Below, one piece after another: positions 42,001-57,000 of a stretch of 64,000 nt of DNA. Within the stretch, counting starts at the first letter, position 1. Each line of letters begins with the position of its first letter. The notes under the pieces are model-generated. The model did not search any database, was not told the origin of the DNA, and was given only the letters and a program-made list of their open reading frames with translations. Both the position numbers and the translations under genes were made by a program. This DNA comes from Nereocystis luetkeana (taxonomy: Eukaryota > Sar > Phaeophyceae > Laminariales > Laminariaceae): positions 4,258,739 to 4,322,738 of the forward strand of contig JARUPZ010000013.1 in assembly GCA_031213475.1 (NCBI GenBank). The letters are read 5' to 3'.

Positions 42001-45000
42001 AGCCACTTCCAGAGACAGCAATGGGAGTACTATGGAACTGCCTCTTGGGTGCCTTACCATAAAAAGGTACGTGATACGAACTTCTTTGTTGTGCGGAGTA
42101 AAGGGCATTTGGGTCGCACAAATGATCTAACTCTCGACGACCATATGTGAGGGGGATGAACTCGACATCATGCATAGCCATAGTCGGAAGGGAGGGGGGG
42201 GGGGGGGTGGGGGGGCTACTCATCTATTGTTTGCCGTCATATTTGACCATTCACCATGCATCCCGTCCGAGACGGAGCAAAGCCGGGGGCGGGGGGTGGG
42301 GCGCCAATAGGGTCCGCCTCTACGCGAGTAAACCAAACTACTGGTTTGCACATACAAAACGTATACCGGGGAGGACATCGGACTCCGGTCACGACGAGCC
42401 TGATCAGTTCTGGCAGAGAGACTGTGTCTGGTGGGGGTTGACTCTACAGGGCGTGTTCTTAGTCAAGGCGCTGTGAATAGGCCAAAGAAGCGTTCTGCGA
42501 CGGGGCGGGTGTTGACCAAATTTTAACACCTCGGACAGATCATGATATTTCTATCTACAGTAGCCCATCTAGTTCATCACCTGCCGTAGCGAGAGGTTTA
42601 GCGCAGGATCTGTGCATGGGGCAGATCCGACCCCCGAGAACGCGTGGTAGAGATCACGCAGATGACACGGGTCCCACCCCCGTCAACATTAGCCAGATCG
42701 TTTGAGGTTGGGAACATATCTGACTTGAGAGGCGTCCTACGACAGAGGTATCACACTTGGGGAAAATATGCATCTGTGTGTTCTTCACATTGAACCGTTC
42801 TTTCTACCCGTCGACATCCAGCACAACCAGTGTCCGTGCCGATTCTTCAATCCCGGAGAGATACAAGTTTTGTGGTATAATCGACCACGCCACAGAGATA
42901 CTACGTAGTTATGTATGGAGTAAGCACTGTAGACATTGCGATACCGTGTCATCATACTTGATATGGCGAGCACGACATACACATTCTATTAAAGAGAGCA
43001 AACCAAAGAAAAGAAAGAGAACCAACACAAAAACAAAGAAGAAACAAAACAACTGAGCCACCACGGCGGCCTGACCGGGCGGCAGTTGAAGAAGGTACGG
43101 TATATACCACCACAGTTCGTGGGGATGTCTGTATCTACTGTAAGTATTGAAGGTGCCCACCTCACACCTCTCAAGCATGAGCTGTTCTCGTATGTCTGTC
43201 CTTGTTGAATTCTGCATTTCGCCTTTGGGGGGGACACGGGAGCTTCAGACGATATAGGGCGAACCTCGCTGTCCGAGGCGTGTATGTCTTGGTGGTTGGT
43301 GGGGCTACTCAACTGGGAAGCTACTGTGTACCCAATGCCGTCTGATTTTACAACATTGCCCCCATACAGAAGTCGAAGGCGACGGGATCGCTCGTCGGAA
43401 TAAACGTGCACCTGTTTTTTTTTTAATGTCGATATTTGGTGATGTATGTATTCAGCTCGTTAACCCTCTTATCAATAGCACTGCAGCCCCACTTCGAGGA
43501 CAAAACCACTCAAATTGTAAACATGTCGTCTCCAAAACGAGACTGCAGCCCTAAATGGGTGAAGCGAGGGGAGGACGTCAGAAGAAATATGGGTTCACCA
43601 TGCACGCATGTACAGCACAGTACTGCAGCAGTAGTACTAAACACCGTACCGTCTCACTGGAACGAGATACACCCGCCACCTAAACATGGCGGAAGACCGC
43701 GACAAGACGAAGCACCACCTTAGAGAGGTATTCTGCGATAGAGGTTCACCCTAACGTTTCCGAGGCCCCTGTGTCCCCCCAAAGTGTAATGCGGAGTTCA
43801 ACGGGGCGAACACATGCATACGACTCTGATGCTTGGGGTGTGTGGGGCGCGCACCTTCAACGTTTACCGATATCCCCACGCTGCTGTGGTACTGTGCCTC
43901 CTTCAACTGCCGCCCGGTAAATACTCCGGGGTGTCTCAGAAAGTATAAATTTCTCTTAATGTGATACCTCTATCGCAGAACGCCTCCAGAATCTCCTCGC
44001 TGCCGACACAAACAGTATACTATACTGCTTTTGCATGTTGACATGGATCATCTGCGTGCGCAGGAGAGCGACCAGCCGACTCTACCGCATGTTTGACCCC
44101 CCCCCCCCCCCCCCCCCCCCGCCCCCCTCCCCCCTCGCCAAGTCCCGAAAAAAGAACGTGCCTGGCGAAACATCATGCGACACCAGCCTGGCCTCATTGG
44201 CACGCCGTACGAGACGAGTTTTATCACGCTGCCGTCTTCTTTGACGGCGTCGATCACCACCTAGGGTAACGCGGAAGGGACCAAAAAGCAGGGAAGAGGA
44301 CATGTGAGAGAGGGGGAGGGGGCGGGGATCATCGCTATCGTTTCTTTATCTTGTCGCCAGCAGTTGGGTTGGTCGGGCACTGCGCGCCTTGCACGGTAGG
44401 AGTGGAGGGACAACCAATCTGCGAGGAAAAGGGATACGATCGCGTGATTCAGTCATGCACGAACGAATGCAACACCGAAGAAAGACAGGGAGAGATGAGT
44501 TTTGTCGGGCTTCATCCGTGGGACATCTGCCGCAACGACGAAAATCGGCGCTGTATGTTCATACTTGGTAACAGTTGCCAGGGAATCAGTGGTGTCTCCG
44601 TGGCTAATCAAACTGTGGGCAAGTCAGGCCAACAAGATTGAGGTCAAGCCCAAAATTGTCGATGGATGCCGATCAGGGCGGCAACTGGGGCAACGATGTC
44701 ACCAAGGCTGGCACCCTCTGCCCTCTCTGTTTCGTTCGGTGCCGCCGTAATGGCATCAATGCTACGCACAGGAAAATATGGTACCTCAAAACGATCAAGA
44801 TGAATGTGCCTGGTGATGTCAGCAGCAGCAGGGAAATCGCCTCTGAATGAGCGACCACCATGACCCGCTTTGCACCTCGATCGCGATGACGCTGGTACCC
44901 ACGCCACACCGTACCGATTTGACGACCCCCACCCAACCAGCACAGGCCCGGCAACCTTGAAACACCTCGCGGTAAGCGCATAGGAGCCTGTGCTTCCCGC

Positions 45001-48000
45001 GGCTTCGCTCGCCTCCAGTAGCCAAGAACCCCAAAAAAAAACACCCTGATTGTGTGCGCTGTTCGCCCCTCGCGGACCTCGCTCCCGGTCGAGGGGCGTT
45101 TTACTTGGAACTAGAGTCACATTTATATATATATTTATATATATATATTATACATATTGAGTGCAGCAGTACAAGGGTTCATATAGTGCTAATGTAAACC
45201 TCCCTCTCACCAGGGTAGGCGCTTGGAACTGCACCAGGCCGTCGACCCTGTCTCCCACAGGAGAGTTGTTTCGGAGAGTGAATCCGGCCTGCCGTTTCAA
45301 CGCGCGAGCGGCGGAGAAGCTTCACTACTGCGGGGAAAGGCTGGCACGTTGTGTGGGTATCTTGTAGCGGACATATGTAGTTCCTGCAGTTGGACACAGA
45401 CCTTGGTACCGTTGACAGAAGATGGGGCTCATCGAGAAGCCGAACCCCTCTCCCCCTCACAGACCCGAGAAACCGTATAATTCGTGCTTTCGCGACCGTG
45501 CCGCCGCGGAATGAGTCTAGCTTCCGATGCTCTAGTTGTGACTATTTATAGCTTTATTGGCCGAACTACTGCTGTAGGTCAACTCGGCGCTTTTGAGGTT
45601 GTTTCGGTGGAGAGGTTTTACCGTAGACATCGTTACGGTCGCCGCACACGAAGGAACGGAAAAGTCGGGGGGGTTGCTGGTGGGGGGAATTAGTCGTGCC
45701 TGTGCCGGTGAATTTGGGTCAGAGAATGGAAGAAGGGTATCGAGGGTATCCCTGCTGCCGAGTTTGGAGGTGAATGCACTTGTAGTCCTGCAAACCCACG
45801 CCGAACGCGAGCAAGGCGAGATCTTTCTTGCTGATAATGAGAGCAGACATGCGTATGTCTATCTAACGTAGAATCAACGTTGCTTGAGAATATAGTAACG
45901 CGGTAGTGAACTACTGAGGTTCACGGCTCCGCAGATATCTCGAAGGTTTTGGCCGTCGTCCGGAGAAAGTTGCTACTTGCTTATAGCTCGGTCTCGCAGT
46001 CAACGGTGGTACTCTCAACGGGTATCTACCGTTGGTGGTCTCACGGGAAATATATTGTGTGCATTTCAGGCAAGAATCAGCTGATCCGAGGGAAACGTTC
46101 GCGAGCGAGACCAAAGCATACCAGCCTGCGCCTTAAACCTTGTGCAGCTTGCGGCGTTCGCCATCGCCCATACGTGTTCTGTATGTCTAACTGGGGTGCT
46201 CTACTGAGACCGCGCTCACACCTTGTCGAGCTTCGGCGTCAAAAGCTCGAGATTCACAGGAGCGGCCATGTCGCGGCTTCCCATGAGGCCTGCAGCGGCA
46301 GCAATCAAACAATTCGGAAAGGGAGGCGGGGAAAAGGGAAACCCAATACGGGAGCAAATTGGGTACCCGCTTAGCTATCTACCCCTGGCACGATCGACGC
46401 CACGTGGTTAGGACCCCTGCTTCGCTGGGCGTGGCGTCCTTGGCAACCCCCAACAGAGTACCGCAGACAATGCGTGTCACAATAGAGGTACTCGTAGCAC
46501 TTGTTCGGCTGAAACGTTTTCTGAAAGGCGGGGGGGGCTTGATCCAAATCGTCGGAACGCTTTTTTTTGTTGTTTGGGGGGGGGGGGGTGATACTTAGTA
46601 TTTGTACCGCAGCTACTGTAGGCCATGGGGTTTTTCATCAACCATAGCACTTTCGAACGTTTCTAAAGGTCAGTTTCTGAGGGGCCTAACTGTAGCAACG
46701 ACTGAGAGAAAGTGTACAGTTCCTCAAGCAAGGAACCTCAAAAAACAAATAGCGCACCTCTGCCTTCGTATGTTCCCGGTACAAGTGACCATTGCAGTGA
46801 TAGGGGGTGAAACAATAACTAAGAACGCTCCTAACTCGAAGATCTCCCAAGACACGTTTTTTTCATAATACGTGTACGCCAATAAACCCGGCCATACCCA
46901 CAATCTCGTGGGTAATAGGCATCCATCAATCTACTGTACCTGCAAACGTTAAGCGTCGGATCTGGCGGCATTGGGTGGTAGTTTGAGAGTTGCATAGGCT
47001 GAGAGCATATGCCATTGGGATCAAACGTACAGCCCCCATGCATGCAAGATAGCACGGCTCCGCAGAGATACGTCGCCGCGAACTCCGTAACAACGGGCTT
47101 CTGGCTACTATAGTAGACGTTTGCTATTTTTTTCACTGCAGTGGCCCCCCAGGAGAAGCACACTTGAGCGTTGGTTTTAGACCCAAACACGACCGACTGC
47201 GTCGAGACAAAAATAAGAGGACTAGGCTTACCGTGGTGGGAGACGGTAACGTGAGCCGGGTCCTGTCCGGCGATGGCGATGGCGATGGCGATACGATATG
47301 ACACGTAAACGGTTTCACGGGCGCGGCCGGCCGGTGGGGAACAACGAGAGAGTAACCGTTCAGCGAAGAACACCGGAGCGGGGGTATGGGGGCTGAGGCA
47401 CAGACGGAACGTCCAGCGAGCGTGCGAGGTTGTACATTGCATCCAAGCGTGAACTAGCGGCGTAGCCAAGAGTCGAGAAGGAGACGCTTTGGCGGACAGG
47501 ACAAAAACGCCGAGCCAAATGGTTTCCATGCACACTCACTCGAACCTCAGTGCACGATCCGCGTGACACAGTGGGGAACATTTTTCGGGTCGTTTTTCTC
47601 GGGGATTCCGCGACCTACATTTAGTTGCTGCTACTGAGGGTATTTCCGTTTGAGAGAAAAGTGCCGTCCACGGTGGTGGTGGGGCTCGTGGTGGTCATCG
47701 TCGTGTTCGAAAACCGGCGACTGGTTTTACCCTCGACTAAGGTAGAGGGTTTCAATCCATCTGACGAGGCCAGCAAACCAATGCCGCACGTGACTACTCG
47801 TACGTCGGTCAACGGCCTTCGTGGAACAGTAGTGACCGTCAGTGTAGCGGCGCGGATGGTGTCCATATTTTCTGGATCCTATCTGACCTTTGCAAGCCGC
47901 GGTGTATTCCACGATTAATCGAAAGAGGGGGGGCAGGGAAAACACCAGATCACCCCTGGATACCAACTGATTACTTTTCGGTTGGATCACCACACGACCG

Positions 48001-51000
48001 AAGTGCGACGCAATGCGAAGGGCATCAACGGTCTACAGGCGGTGCAGCGCCCCAAACGGAAATCAAGCGGCGCGTATCCCCCGTATACAGTACACCGCAC
48101 CAGCGGCAGCCCAAAAGGCCTCGGCGATGGTACGGTCCCAATGCAAACTCACTAATACGTTCTCCATAAAGGTTTCCCACGAGTACGGCAAGTCTCTTTG
48201 GTAGATGGACCCGGTATCAATTCTGCCCGACTCGATCCCCTCGGTGTCATCGAGCTCCGGAACCAGTGGTGCTGGAGTGACGGCGCTCTCAAGCCCGGCG
48301 TCCACGCCATTTTCACCCCAGACCCAGATTAAGCCTTGCGCTACCTGCAAACACAAGGACAAATGTATTTCGGTAGTTTTGACCGTCAAGTGCACGTTCG
48401 ACCTTATATGGGGTCATGAACAAGAAACAAAACTGGTAGACTACCTGGAATTCACACGGCTTGGTGTCCAGCTACAAGATTCGTTCCGCCAGGCAAGCGA
48501 AAGCACCGTGGTCGCGTGCTCGTACCAGCCCCCGCCGTGGTCTCCAAGATCCTGCGTCACCTGGGTGGGGTAGACCTTCGCACACGCGGCGGCTTGAGTC
48601 TCGTCCTTGCCGCCGCGCTCGCTCTGGGGTATCTTCAAGCACTTCCCGTCGCTGTCGAAGCGCCACCCGTGGTATGCACACCTTTACCGCGGACCATGAA
48701 AGGCATCGCAAAAGGGTTAAACTCGGTGTTGTCGCGGACTTGGGGTTGTGTGTTCATACGTACTCTGCTGCGCATCTTCAACACACCTATGACAACGTGT
48801 ATACTTCGTGTATAGACTAGCTGTTTCGTCCATGTCTTGGCGACAGAGCGACAAGCACCGCGAAGCTGAGGTTGCACACGACACGGGTTGAGCGGTCTTT
48901 CGGTCTTCAGCAGCTCCCTTCAGCGTTCGACAGACAACACAAATATCGTTTGGAATCGTCTGCAGAAGTGCGATAAAGAGGGGATCAACTCCCAATCCCA
49001 TCGCTCGCGCTAGCGTGGCTCATCGCACGTTGAGGGTATCGCGATGTGTACAGAACACATCCTCTTGATTGACAACTACTACTCTGCTGCTGTAGCGCAA
49101 GTTTCCTGACGGGTCGGTTGTAAGTTTCCCGCACGCGATCGTCCACCCCCCCCCCCTCCCCTCCCCCCCCCCCCCCCACCAAACCCAAGCCACGGCCGGA
49201 GCAAAGGCGGACCAATCTCACAAGAGGCTGCCATCTTTTTCCACCCTGCCCTCCGTTAGCGGAGCGGCCCTGTGCGGACAGCGGTCGTCGAATGTTGCCC
49301 AGGTCCCCTCAGCGTTTTGCCAGACCACCAGGTCCTTTCCGAGCAGCTGGTTCGAGAAAGCCAAATGCCGTGTGGGCGGGGCTCGTGTTAGTACAGAACG
49401 GTGTGATCATGCAACGCGCAAGGGCAGCGTTTTATCCCACACCTGCGTACGTTCACTATCGCATCTACCAGTTAACAGTTGAGGAATTGAAAGCGTGACA
49501 TAGAGCGAGACAAATGCACGGAGAGAGATGTGCCCTGTCGTGCGGATGGACGCCTCCTTGATCCCCCTGCCAACTCTGGGGGGGCACGATGCGACGCGCT
49601 CTACAGCGGTATATGTCGTGCATTGATAGTCCAGGGTTCCCGCCAACGACGTCAAACCAAGGTCTACCGCGTACAGTAGTTTCGACCCATCACAGTTTTT
49701 TTAATCTACCTGATGTATCCTACAGTAGTTCTACTGCAGAAATATTAGTGGAGTTCCTTTTAGCTCTCGCCATGTGGGGGTCCAGTATATATATAAAAAA
49801 GAAAAAGCATGACAAACATATACCTGGTACGTACATGTATACCCTGGTATGTATGTATGTATCATGGTTTTCTCAAGGCATTCGTGCGGGGGATATCGTA
49901 CAGCACCACATCCCTCTACCTGCACGCTCCTCCCCTGCCTTTATGGTCGTGGGGGGCTAAGGGTAAAATTAACGATTTTCCAGGTCCGCACAGCACGCGA
50001 CAGTATATCTGATACGGTGTGTACTACGGAAGGCTTTGGCCCCTATCGGACAGAGCCTAAACGACGAACGACGGAAATCCGAGCCCGGTCACATGGTCGA
50101 GTTCGACTACGGCAAATATCAGAGAACGTAAGCGGACTACTTTACAGGCCTGAACCACACGACAAGAGGAGAACGATCCACCAAATGAAGAGAGAGACCC
50201 GCCAGGCATGCCTCCATGTGCGAGTAGGTGTGGTTCAGCAATAGGCAGCAGCTGTCGGCGATGTTCGATGCGGGCAACAGAACTGGAGAACGCCTAAACT
50301 CGCCATTCGACCAACCCCCCCTTGCCGGCCCTTGAATAATTTTCGATCGCCGGGAGGGGGGGGGGGGGTCATGCGCCACACCAGAGCCTTTGCGCACGTG
50401 AAATGGCATCGACTCAAGCCATTCCACGGCAGTACAGTATATGTACAGACAGATTCCGCGCAGCATGCTATGACACTTGAAGGCCCGCTTTGGTTCGGGC
50501 CAGGGTCGAATTGTTATGCCAGACACGGTGTGCAACTCTTTTGGTCGTTTCTCATTCAAAATGGCCACATTTCGTGTCTTCGTCCAAAACGTCCAACCTC
50601 AGCTTAGTCACTCCCAAATTATGATGTGAGCCCGCGATGTCGCGTACTGTACTATGCGGTCGACATGACGGTGTGTCATACACAACACTGGGTTATGAAA
50701 TTGATCCAAGGGGAAGAAACATTCTACTGTAGCAGATCAAAGCTTTCGGTGAGCTGTTCGTGGAAGCACAGTAACGGTCCCTCTACAGTGAGTGCCGGTA
50801 TGCGCCAGCTAATGATACACTATACTATAGCGTCGGCCGGCAACTACTAACACTACTCCGCACACTCCCACAACGGTTGATGTGACCCCATCTGGGACAA
50901 GCGATTTCACAGACACTATAATCGGGCAGCCAGCACCGCTTAACGGGCGCTAGAGGGGGTCCACTACCGCAGCAACGTGTCACCGAACGAACGGAGTCTG

Positions 51001-54000
51001 AGTCGCCTCCTATCCGTGCGTTCGGTTACCGTATGGATCGGGCGTGCAATAGGGTTGCGCATTGCAGGGTCCACACCCGCGGCCCGAAACAACGCCTCGC
51101 CATCATGCACACCGTTTATCGTCCCACTCTGCCCTCGGATAACTTTTCACGCGCCGTACAGATAATCGATTTCCACGCTATGATCTAGATCTTCTAAGGC
51201 AGATTTATTGCCGTAATTGTGACGCGTTCTACGATAGAGGCAGCACGTTTCCGCTAAAATATTTTCTGAATGACTCGGTTCCTCAACCTAAAAATCGTCG
51301 GAATGCCAATCTTGTTTCGAAAAAAGACGTTGTTGTATACTCGGGCCATGTGATTATCCATCGGGACGCAATTAGATACTTGCTGAAATCATTTTTTCGG
51401 GTGAGGTAGCTTCTCAAGTGAGGATCCCCGGACAAATTAGGGTGAGCCTCTACCGTAGAACGCCTCTTGTATAATAAAATATCACCTACAGTATGTTGCC
51501 GAGTGGTATACCCGTGGAATCTGTGATCAACAAAAATCATGTCGCAAATGTTTCCGGTCATAAAGGTAGGTGGGGAACCACAGTATAGATGATCGATGTG
51601 CAGTAAATCATGATTGTGTGTATGTATGTGTGCACGGCGTTTCATGTATCGTCTCCAAGACTCTCACCTGAACAGCGTGTGCGCGCCCGGGGTCTGTGCT
51701 CTTGACGGCAAGTAGCGGATACCACTGCCGACACATCCCGCCGCCAATCAATGTGTTCGAGCAAGGCAGACGGCGCGAGTGATCCAACCCGACCGCGGCA
51801 AGCATGATGAGGTATGTTTCCATCGATACGCGATCGGGGGTAGAGTGTGAGAGTGTAAAGGACGAGGTTGTGCGGGCTCCGCTTGGTCAAAGTGAGTGGA
51901 AAGAGGCAGTAAGCAGCAGCCCAACCACCACCAGTGGCAGCAGCAATGGCAGCGGTGACAGTACGCCACAACAACTTCAAGTAGGTTAACAACAATCGAA
52001 ATGTTTCCCATATATACCAGGCTACGTATATTCATACATGTATGTGAAGACTTCATGACACAGCATTGCTGCAGTAGTTGGGTTTATCGATCAATTTCTG
52101 CCGAGGTCTCGGAATCTCGCTGACGAGGGGTTTCATGAAAAATTCTCCAGAATCTGAGTTTTATAACAGCCCCGGGAGCTTCGCCCGCGCAATTACTCCG
52201 CGCGATGAGCTGTCCCGTGCAGTCAAACGAATTCCATCACAACTCACTACACACCAGGTACTCTCAAGTGACGGTTTCACATGCGGCGGGATTCCGAGCA
52301 CTGCAAAATTCTGAAAAAAAAATCGAAGGTGCACTCAAACACGTGTACTACTGGAAAAACATGATGGAACGTATTTTTCCGGGGATCATCTTAAAAAAGA
52401 GTTTTCTTTCTAAGCAAAATCTTGAGGGTGTTTATGAACTATGATGTCGTTTTTCTGCCCGGGATATGTTCCGAAGATTAAGCTCTTAGAAACTTCTCCC
52501 CGCGGTCACGAGAGTAGACATCAACGCCCCCGGAAATACAAGAAACCGAACCAATCGAGTAGAAACTGAAAAAACAATACGTACGGTTTGACGCTAGGAT
52601 CGACCCGTCGCGATGTATGGACGCCGTCGATTCATGGGCACCCTTTGCCGCATGCACACCCCCCCTTCGGTGAAAATGGTAACCCCCCCTTGCGCATGAT
52701 CCACGCGTCCCCTTCCAAACATTAGCCCCCTCCCTGGGTAAATTACCCCACCCCATATTCACCCCCTTCCCACACCCTCGCGCATATTATCCGTGCCCCC
52801 TGTTTAATTGTGCACACACCCTTTATATGAAGGATACACCACCACCACCCCTCGCGTATATTAACCCCGCCCACATTGGAAGATGCAAACCTTCTATGAA
52901 TTCTACAGCGTGGAGGTGATGAATATCAACGGAATACATATAGAATGTCAACGGGTGATATGGAGTTTCAACTACTGGTGATGAATTTGCAGTACGCCAA
53001 TACTGCGGAAGGTATAGAGTTTTTATCACGGATCGAAAACAAGGGGTGATCGTACATAGACTCTACTAGCGCCGACACTTTATGGTATTGCACACACAAC
53101 GCACGGCAGCAGTTTGACGTCTACAAGTGATAGCATCACGACTACCTATCACCACGCAGCCACGCCCGGCCCAGGCGACAAACCCCGCGTGCGAGGCAAG
53201 GATGGCCTCACTCGGGGGAACCACTGATTGAATGGGTTCGCCAGGATGCGGAGTGTGTCAGCCAACCAGGATGCGGAGAGGTCTATCCTTTAAGAAACGA
53301 ACACATTTGTCACTGGGACCCGCGTGCAGAGCAGCTGCTACGCACGCTACGCCATCGTATAACAAACAAGGCCTGTGGGAATGACCAGGTTCCTACTGAA
53401 CTAACACGCCAATGTAAAAACGGAACTCCTTGATGACGTGGTGCCGTCGTCAAGGGCATCCGACATCCTTGCGCGGCTCCCGTACGCTCAGACCCTCTCA
53501 GGGTTTGGACTCGCCCACGGACTAACCCACTGCTGTCTCTTGGTCACCGATGGCTACAGCAGCAGTCCGCTATCTATTTACTATTTACCCACGTAAGTAC
53601 CTAATCGCTGTCTCTCGATCGCGGTATCTTTACGTGACGGGTTATCCCGCTGTCCCTTACGTGCTCCCTATCCCCTCACCCGAGGCTCAGAGGCGGGGTG
53701 CCCCGTAGGTGACTGGGACCCCCCCCCCTCACACTGCATGTCGTGGGCGTGAAAAAAAACTTTGTACGCAGAGGCACTGAACAATGATGAAAACCCCACA
53801 AGGGGTCGACAACTTCTCAATTTGGTGCGCCTGGTGGTGATGTGCTATAATCTTGTCCACGCAAGCGCTGACACCATGCCAGAGATCGAACGACGGATCC
53901 GACTGACGAGGACATGCTACGGTTGGTTCAGGCGGGAGTTGTATAGTGTGGAGGCTTTCCCGTTCTATCTGAAGTTGCGCGAGCTCAAAATTTAATACCG

Positions 54001-57000
54001 AGGCGATGGGGACCCTGCTGTACGGGTATGTGATGTGGAGACTCTTGGCCAAGAGTATACCTGTTCGAAAAACAAGATGATGTACTTGAGTATTTTGTTT
54101 GTTGTTGTTCTCACATCAACTCATCACCAAAGTATAATGCAGTCCGTGGTCGCAGGACAGGCTCCAAGAACTCTGGAGTGGAAGAAGTACCTCGGTAAAA
54201 GAAAAGAAAACAAGTAAAGAGGAGTACACATAGTAACTGAAGCACATCTACACCTCAAACAAAAACATTAAAAAGGAGGTCCGCGCAAGTACGTATCAGA
54301 TACATTCGGTACGCTGTAAAAGTCGCCGAAGAAACCGAGAAGACCACACACTACCCAGAAAATAGACAGGATGAAAATAACAACTCGACGTCGAAAAATC
54401 TAAATCAAAACCGAAAAAGTCATACATCCAAAAGCGAAGAGAGAGAAAAAAAGTTCAAGTCAGGCAAGGAAGCAATTATAATAGAAATCAATAAATCAAT
54501 AAATCAATAAAGGAAACACTATACGAGCTGTACTACCTTTCTGTCAGAGACCACTCTATCACAGGGAACCACCCCCGGGTGATAAAAAAGCGAACCGCGA
54601 TCTAGCTATCCCCCAAGGTGACTTTATACGTCAGACGCGTTAGGGCATTCCAACTTATTCGAAGAAACTACTCGCACACACTGCTGGGTGTGTTTGTTCT
54701 TCACATTAAACCGTTCTTTCTACCCGTCGACATCCAGCACAACCAGTGTCCGTGCCGATTCTTCAATCCTAGAAGAGATACAAGTTATGTGGTCACAAAG
54801 CTACGCCACAGAGATACTACGTTGCCACGTGTGCAGTACGCACAGCAGCAGTGGGCAATGCAATGCCATGCCATCATACTAGATACGAAAGACTCGACAT
54901 ACACATTCTATAAACTAGAGAAACAAAAGGAAACAATCAAAGAGAAAACAAAAAAAAAAGACAAATCGAAAGAGAAAAAGAAAAACAATGAAAGCAAAAA
55001 CTAGAAGGAACAAATTGTCGTGCCCCCCCCCCGGGGGCGAGGTGGCCAACACTTGAAAAATAACGAGCTGGAAAAAAGAAGAAAATAAGAAAATCACCAC
55101 TGCTTGTGAACAGAGTAAGACAAAGAACCAAGGAAAAAATAACAAAGGGAAAATGACAGGCAGACCAAAGCCCAAAGCACCCTTTAGGTGGCGGCAGCAG
55201 TTTGTGGTACGAGTAGTATAGCCAGGTTTTCCCTGCTAATCCGCCTGGTACCTTGCTACCCAGACTGCCGTCTCCGCCCTGCGTTCGTCAACTATGCCCA
55301 GCCCCTTGGACGAAACGAGCAGAGCAGATTCGTCATCCAACCACGCCACACTACTCCTTCAGTACGGCTTATCAATCAGAAAATAAAGAGAAAGAAACAA
55401 AATGAAAATCACGGAAAATCAGCGCAAGAAAGAAAAAAACAAAACAAAAAGAAAAGACAAGGGAAGGCCACGTTCGAACCAGCTGCACCAGTTGGTGGCA
55501 CTAGTAGTATGGTCATGTTCTACTTCCTACAGTAGTCGGCCTGGGGCCTTGCTACCCTGTCTGCCATATCCTTCCTGCTTTTGTCCACCGCAGTTTCCCT
55601 TCTACTCCTCCTGTCCCCCCCCCTCTCCGCATTCCCTTGGTCGGGCTTTCTGCCACTTCTCCTGTTGCCCGCTGCCCCCCCATTCCCTTGGATAGTGGCG
55701 GATGCACGGCGCTGCCTACTCATCTCAGCCCCAACCTCGTGCCACCTCACCATGAACCGTTCGGCTGCTCCAAGGATCCCCCGGTACCACTTCCCCGCCT
55801 TTTTAGCTGCAGTGGACCACAACGCGGTCTCAACTCCAAACACCAAGGGGGCAACTTCCGTTGACCCTTCGGTGGCTCGGAACTCCCTAAGGTCTTCGAC
55901 TATGCATCTATGCCAAGGCTTACACCGTCCGCCTGGTCTCGGGTTCTTCCCACCTATCGTCCCGAACATTACCCGACTGGGTAATCGCTCCTTGCTTTGC
56001 CGTGCCACGCTCCCCGCAAAGAAGAGCCGCCGTTTACGAATGGTCGTTTCGATGCTCTCGCAACGTGTCATCTTGAGGGCCTTCGCGTACGAGAGGGTGG
56101 CATGGTCAGTACGAAGTCGGCGCTGGAAGCCAATGACTCGCAACCGGACTTGGTGGTGAGTCGTTCGAAGCTTGGCAAAGTGTTCCGCTCTGAGGGTCCA
56201 CGTCATACACCCGTACAGCAGAGTCTCAATCGCCTCGGCCTTCAGCATTCGGGCTTGAAGGCTAAGGGGGGCGGTCGTCCTATCATACAACTCCGGGCCG
56301 AACCGTTTGAGGCATGCTTGCATGAGGCGGATCCGTCGGTCAAATTTCGAGCGAGAGGTCAGCGTTTTCGTGGATAATGCCGCCTAGGTATAAGAACTGG
56401 GTCGTCTGCTTATACCTCTGGCCTGCCGCTTCGAAGACGAGCGGTGGTGCGAGGGTTGTCTGGTCTGTTGTTTGTAGGAGCATTGTCTCTGTCTTCTTTT
56501 CCGACACCGTGAGGCCGGCTGCTTCGAAGACAGTCACGATGACTGTCATCATTTTCGCGAGCCCTTCAGTCGACTTCGAGACAATTCCTGCATCATCAGC
56601 GTACAACATGCCCCATACAGCCCTTCGCACGCACGCCAATGGCTCCTCCTTCCCTGTTCGAACTACTCCAGCTTCACAGAGTTGGACCAGATCCCGTACG
56701 ATGGCTTCGTCTTGGCTGAAGCGTACTAGTACGACGTGTAACGCAGCAGCGAAGAACACGTTGAACAGGAACGGTGATAGTACACAGCCTTGCCGCAGCC
56801 CCTGCGTGACATCAAACCATTCCGAGTGCTCGCCGTCATCAGTACGCACGCGAGCCCGCGTGCCATCGTGGAAATTACGGATAATTCTCAGCGTCTTGGT
56901 TGGTACGCCAAAGCGTGTGAGTACCTTCCATAACAGCTCTCGGTCGACAGAGTCGTACGCTTTCTGCAGATTGATGAAGCACACGTACAAGGGGGTTTTC

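Larger units (their letters stand above)
41305..44161 (-). other. Gene 2 intron 9 (2.9 kb, GC donor)
   Basis: Holds R4 copy B, the duplicated block at 42777-43020, a MITE2 at 43460, a MITE3-like element at 43724 and the C24 tract at 44097-44120. The open frame at 41133-41600 on the + strand is partly antisense to exon 10 and is not supported as a gene. Confidence 0.6.

Noticed and set aside
44097-44303. Polyglycine extension of gene 2 exon 9
   Set aside because: This frame reads through the GC donor into the intron and the C24 tract. Exon length and phase match gene 1 only if splicing occurs at CAG/GC.
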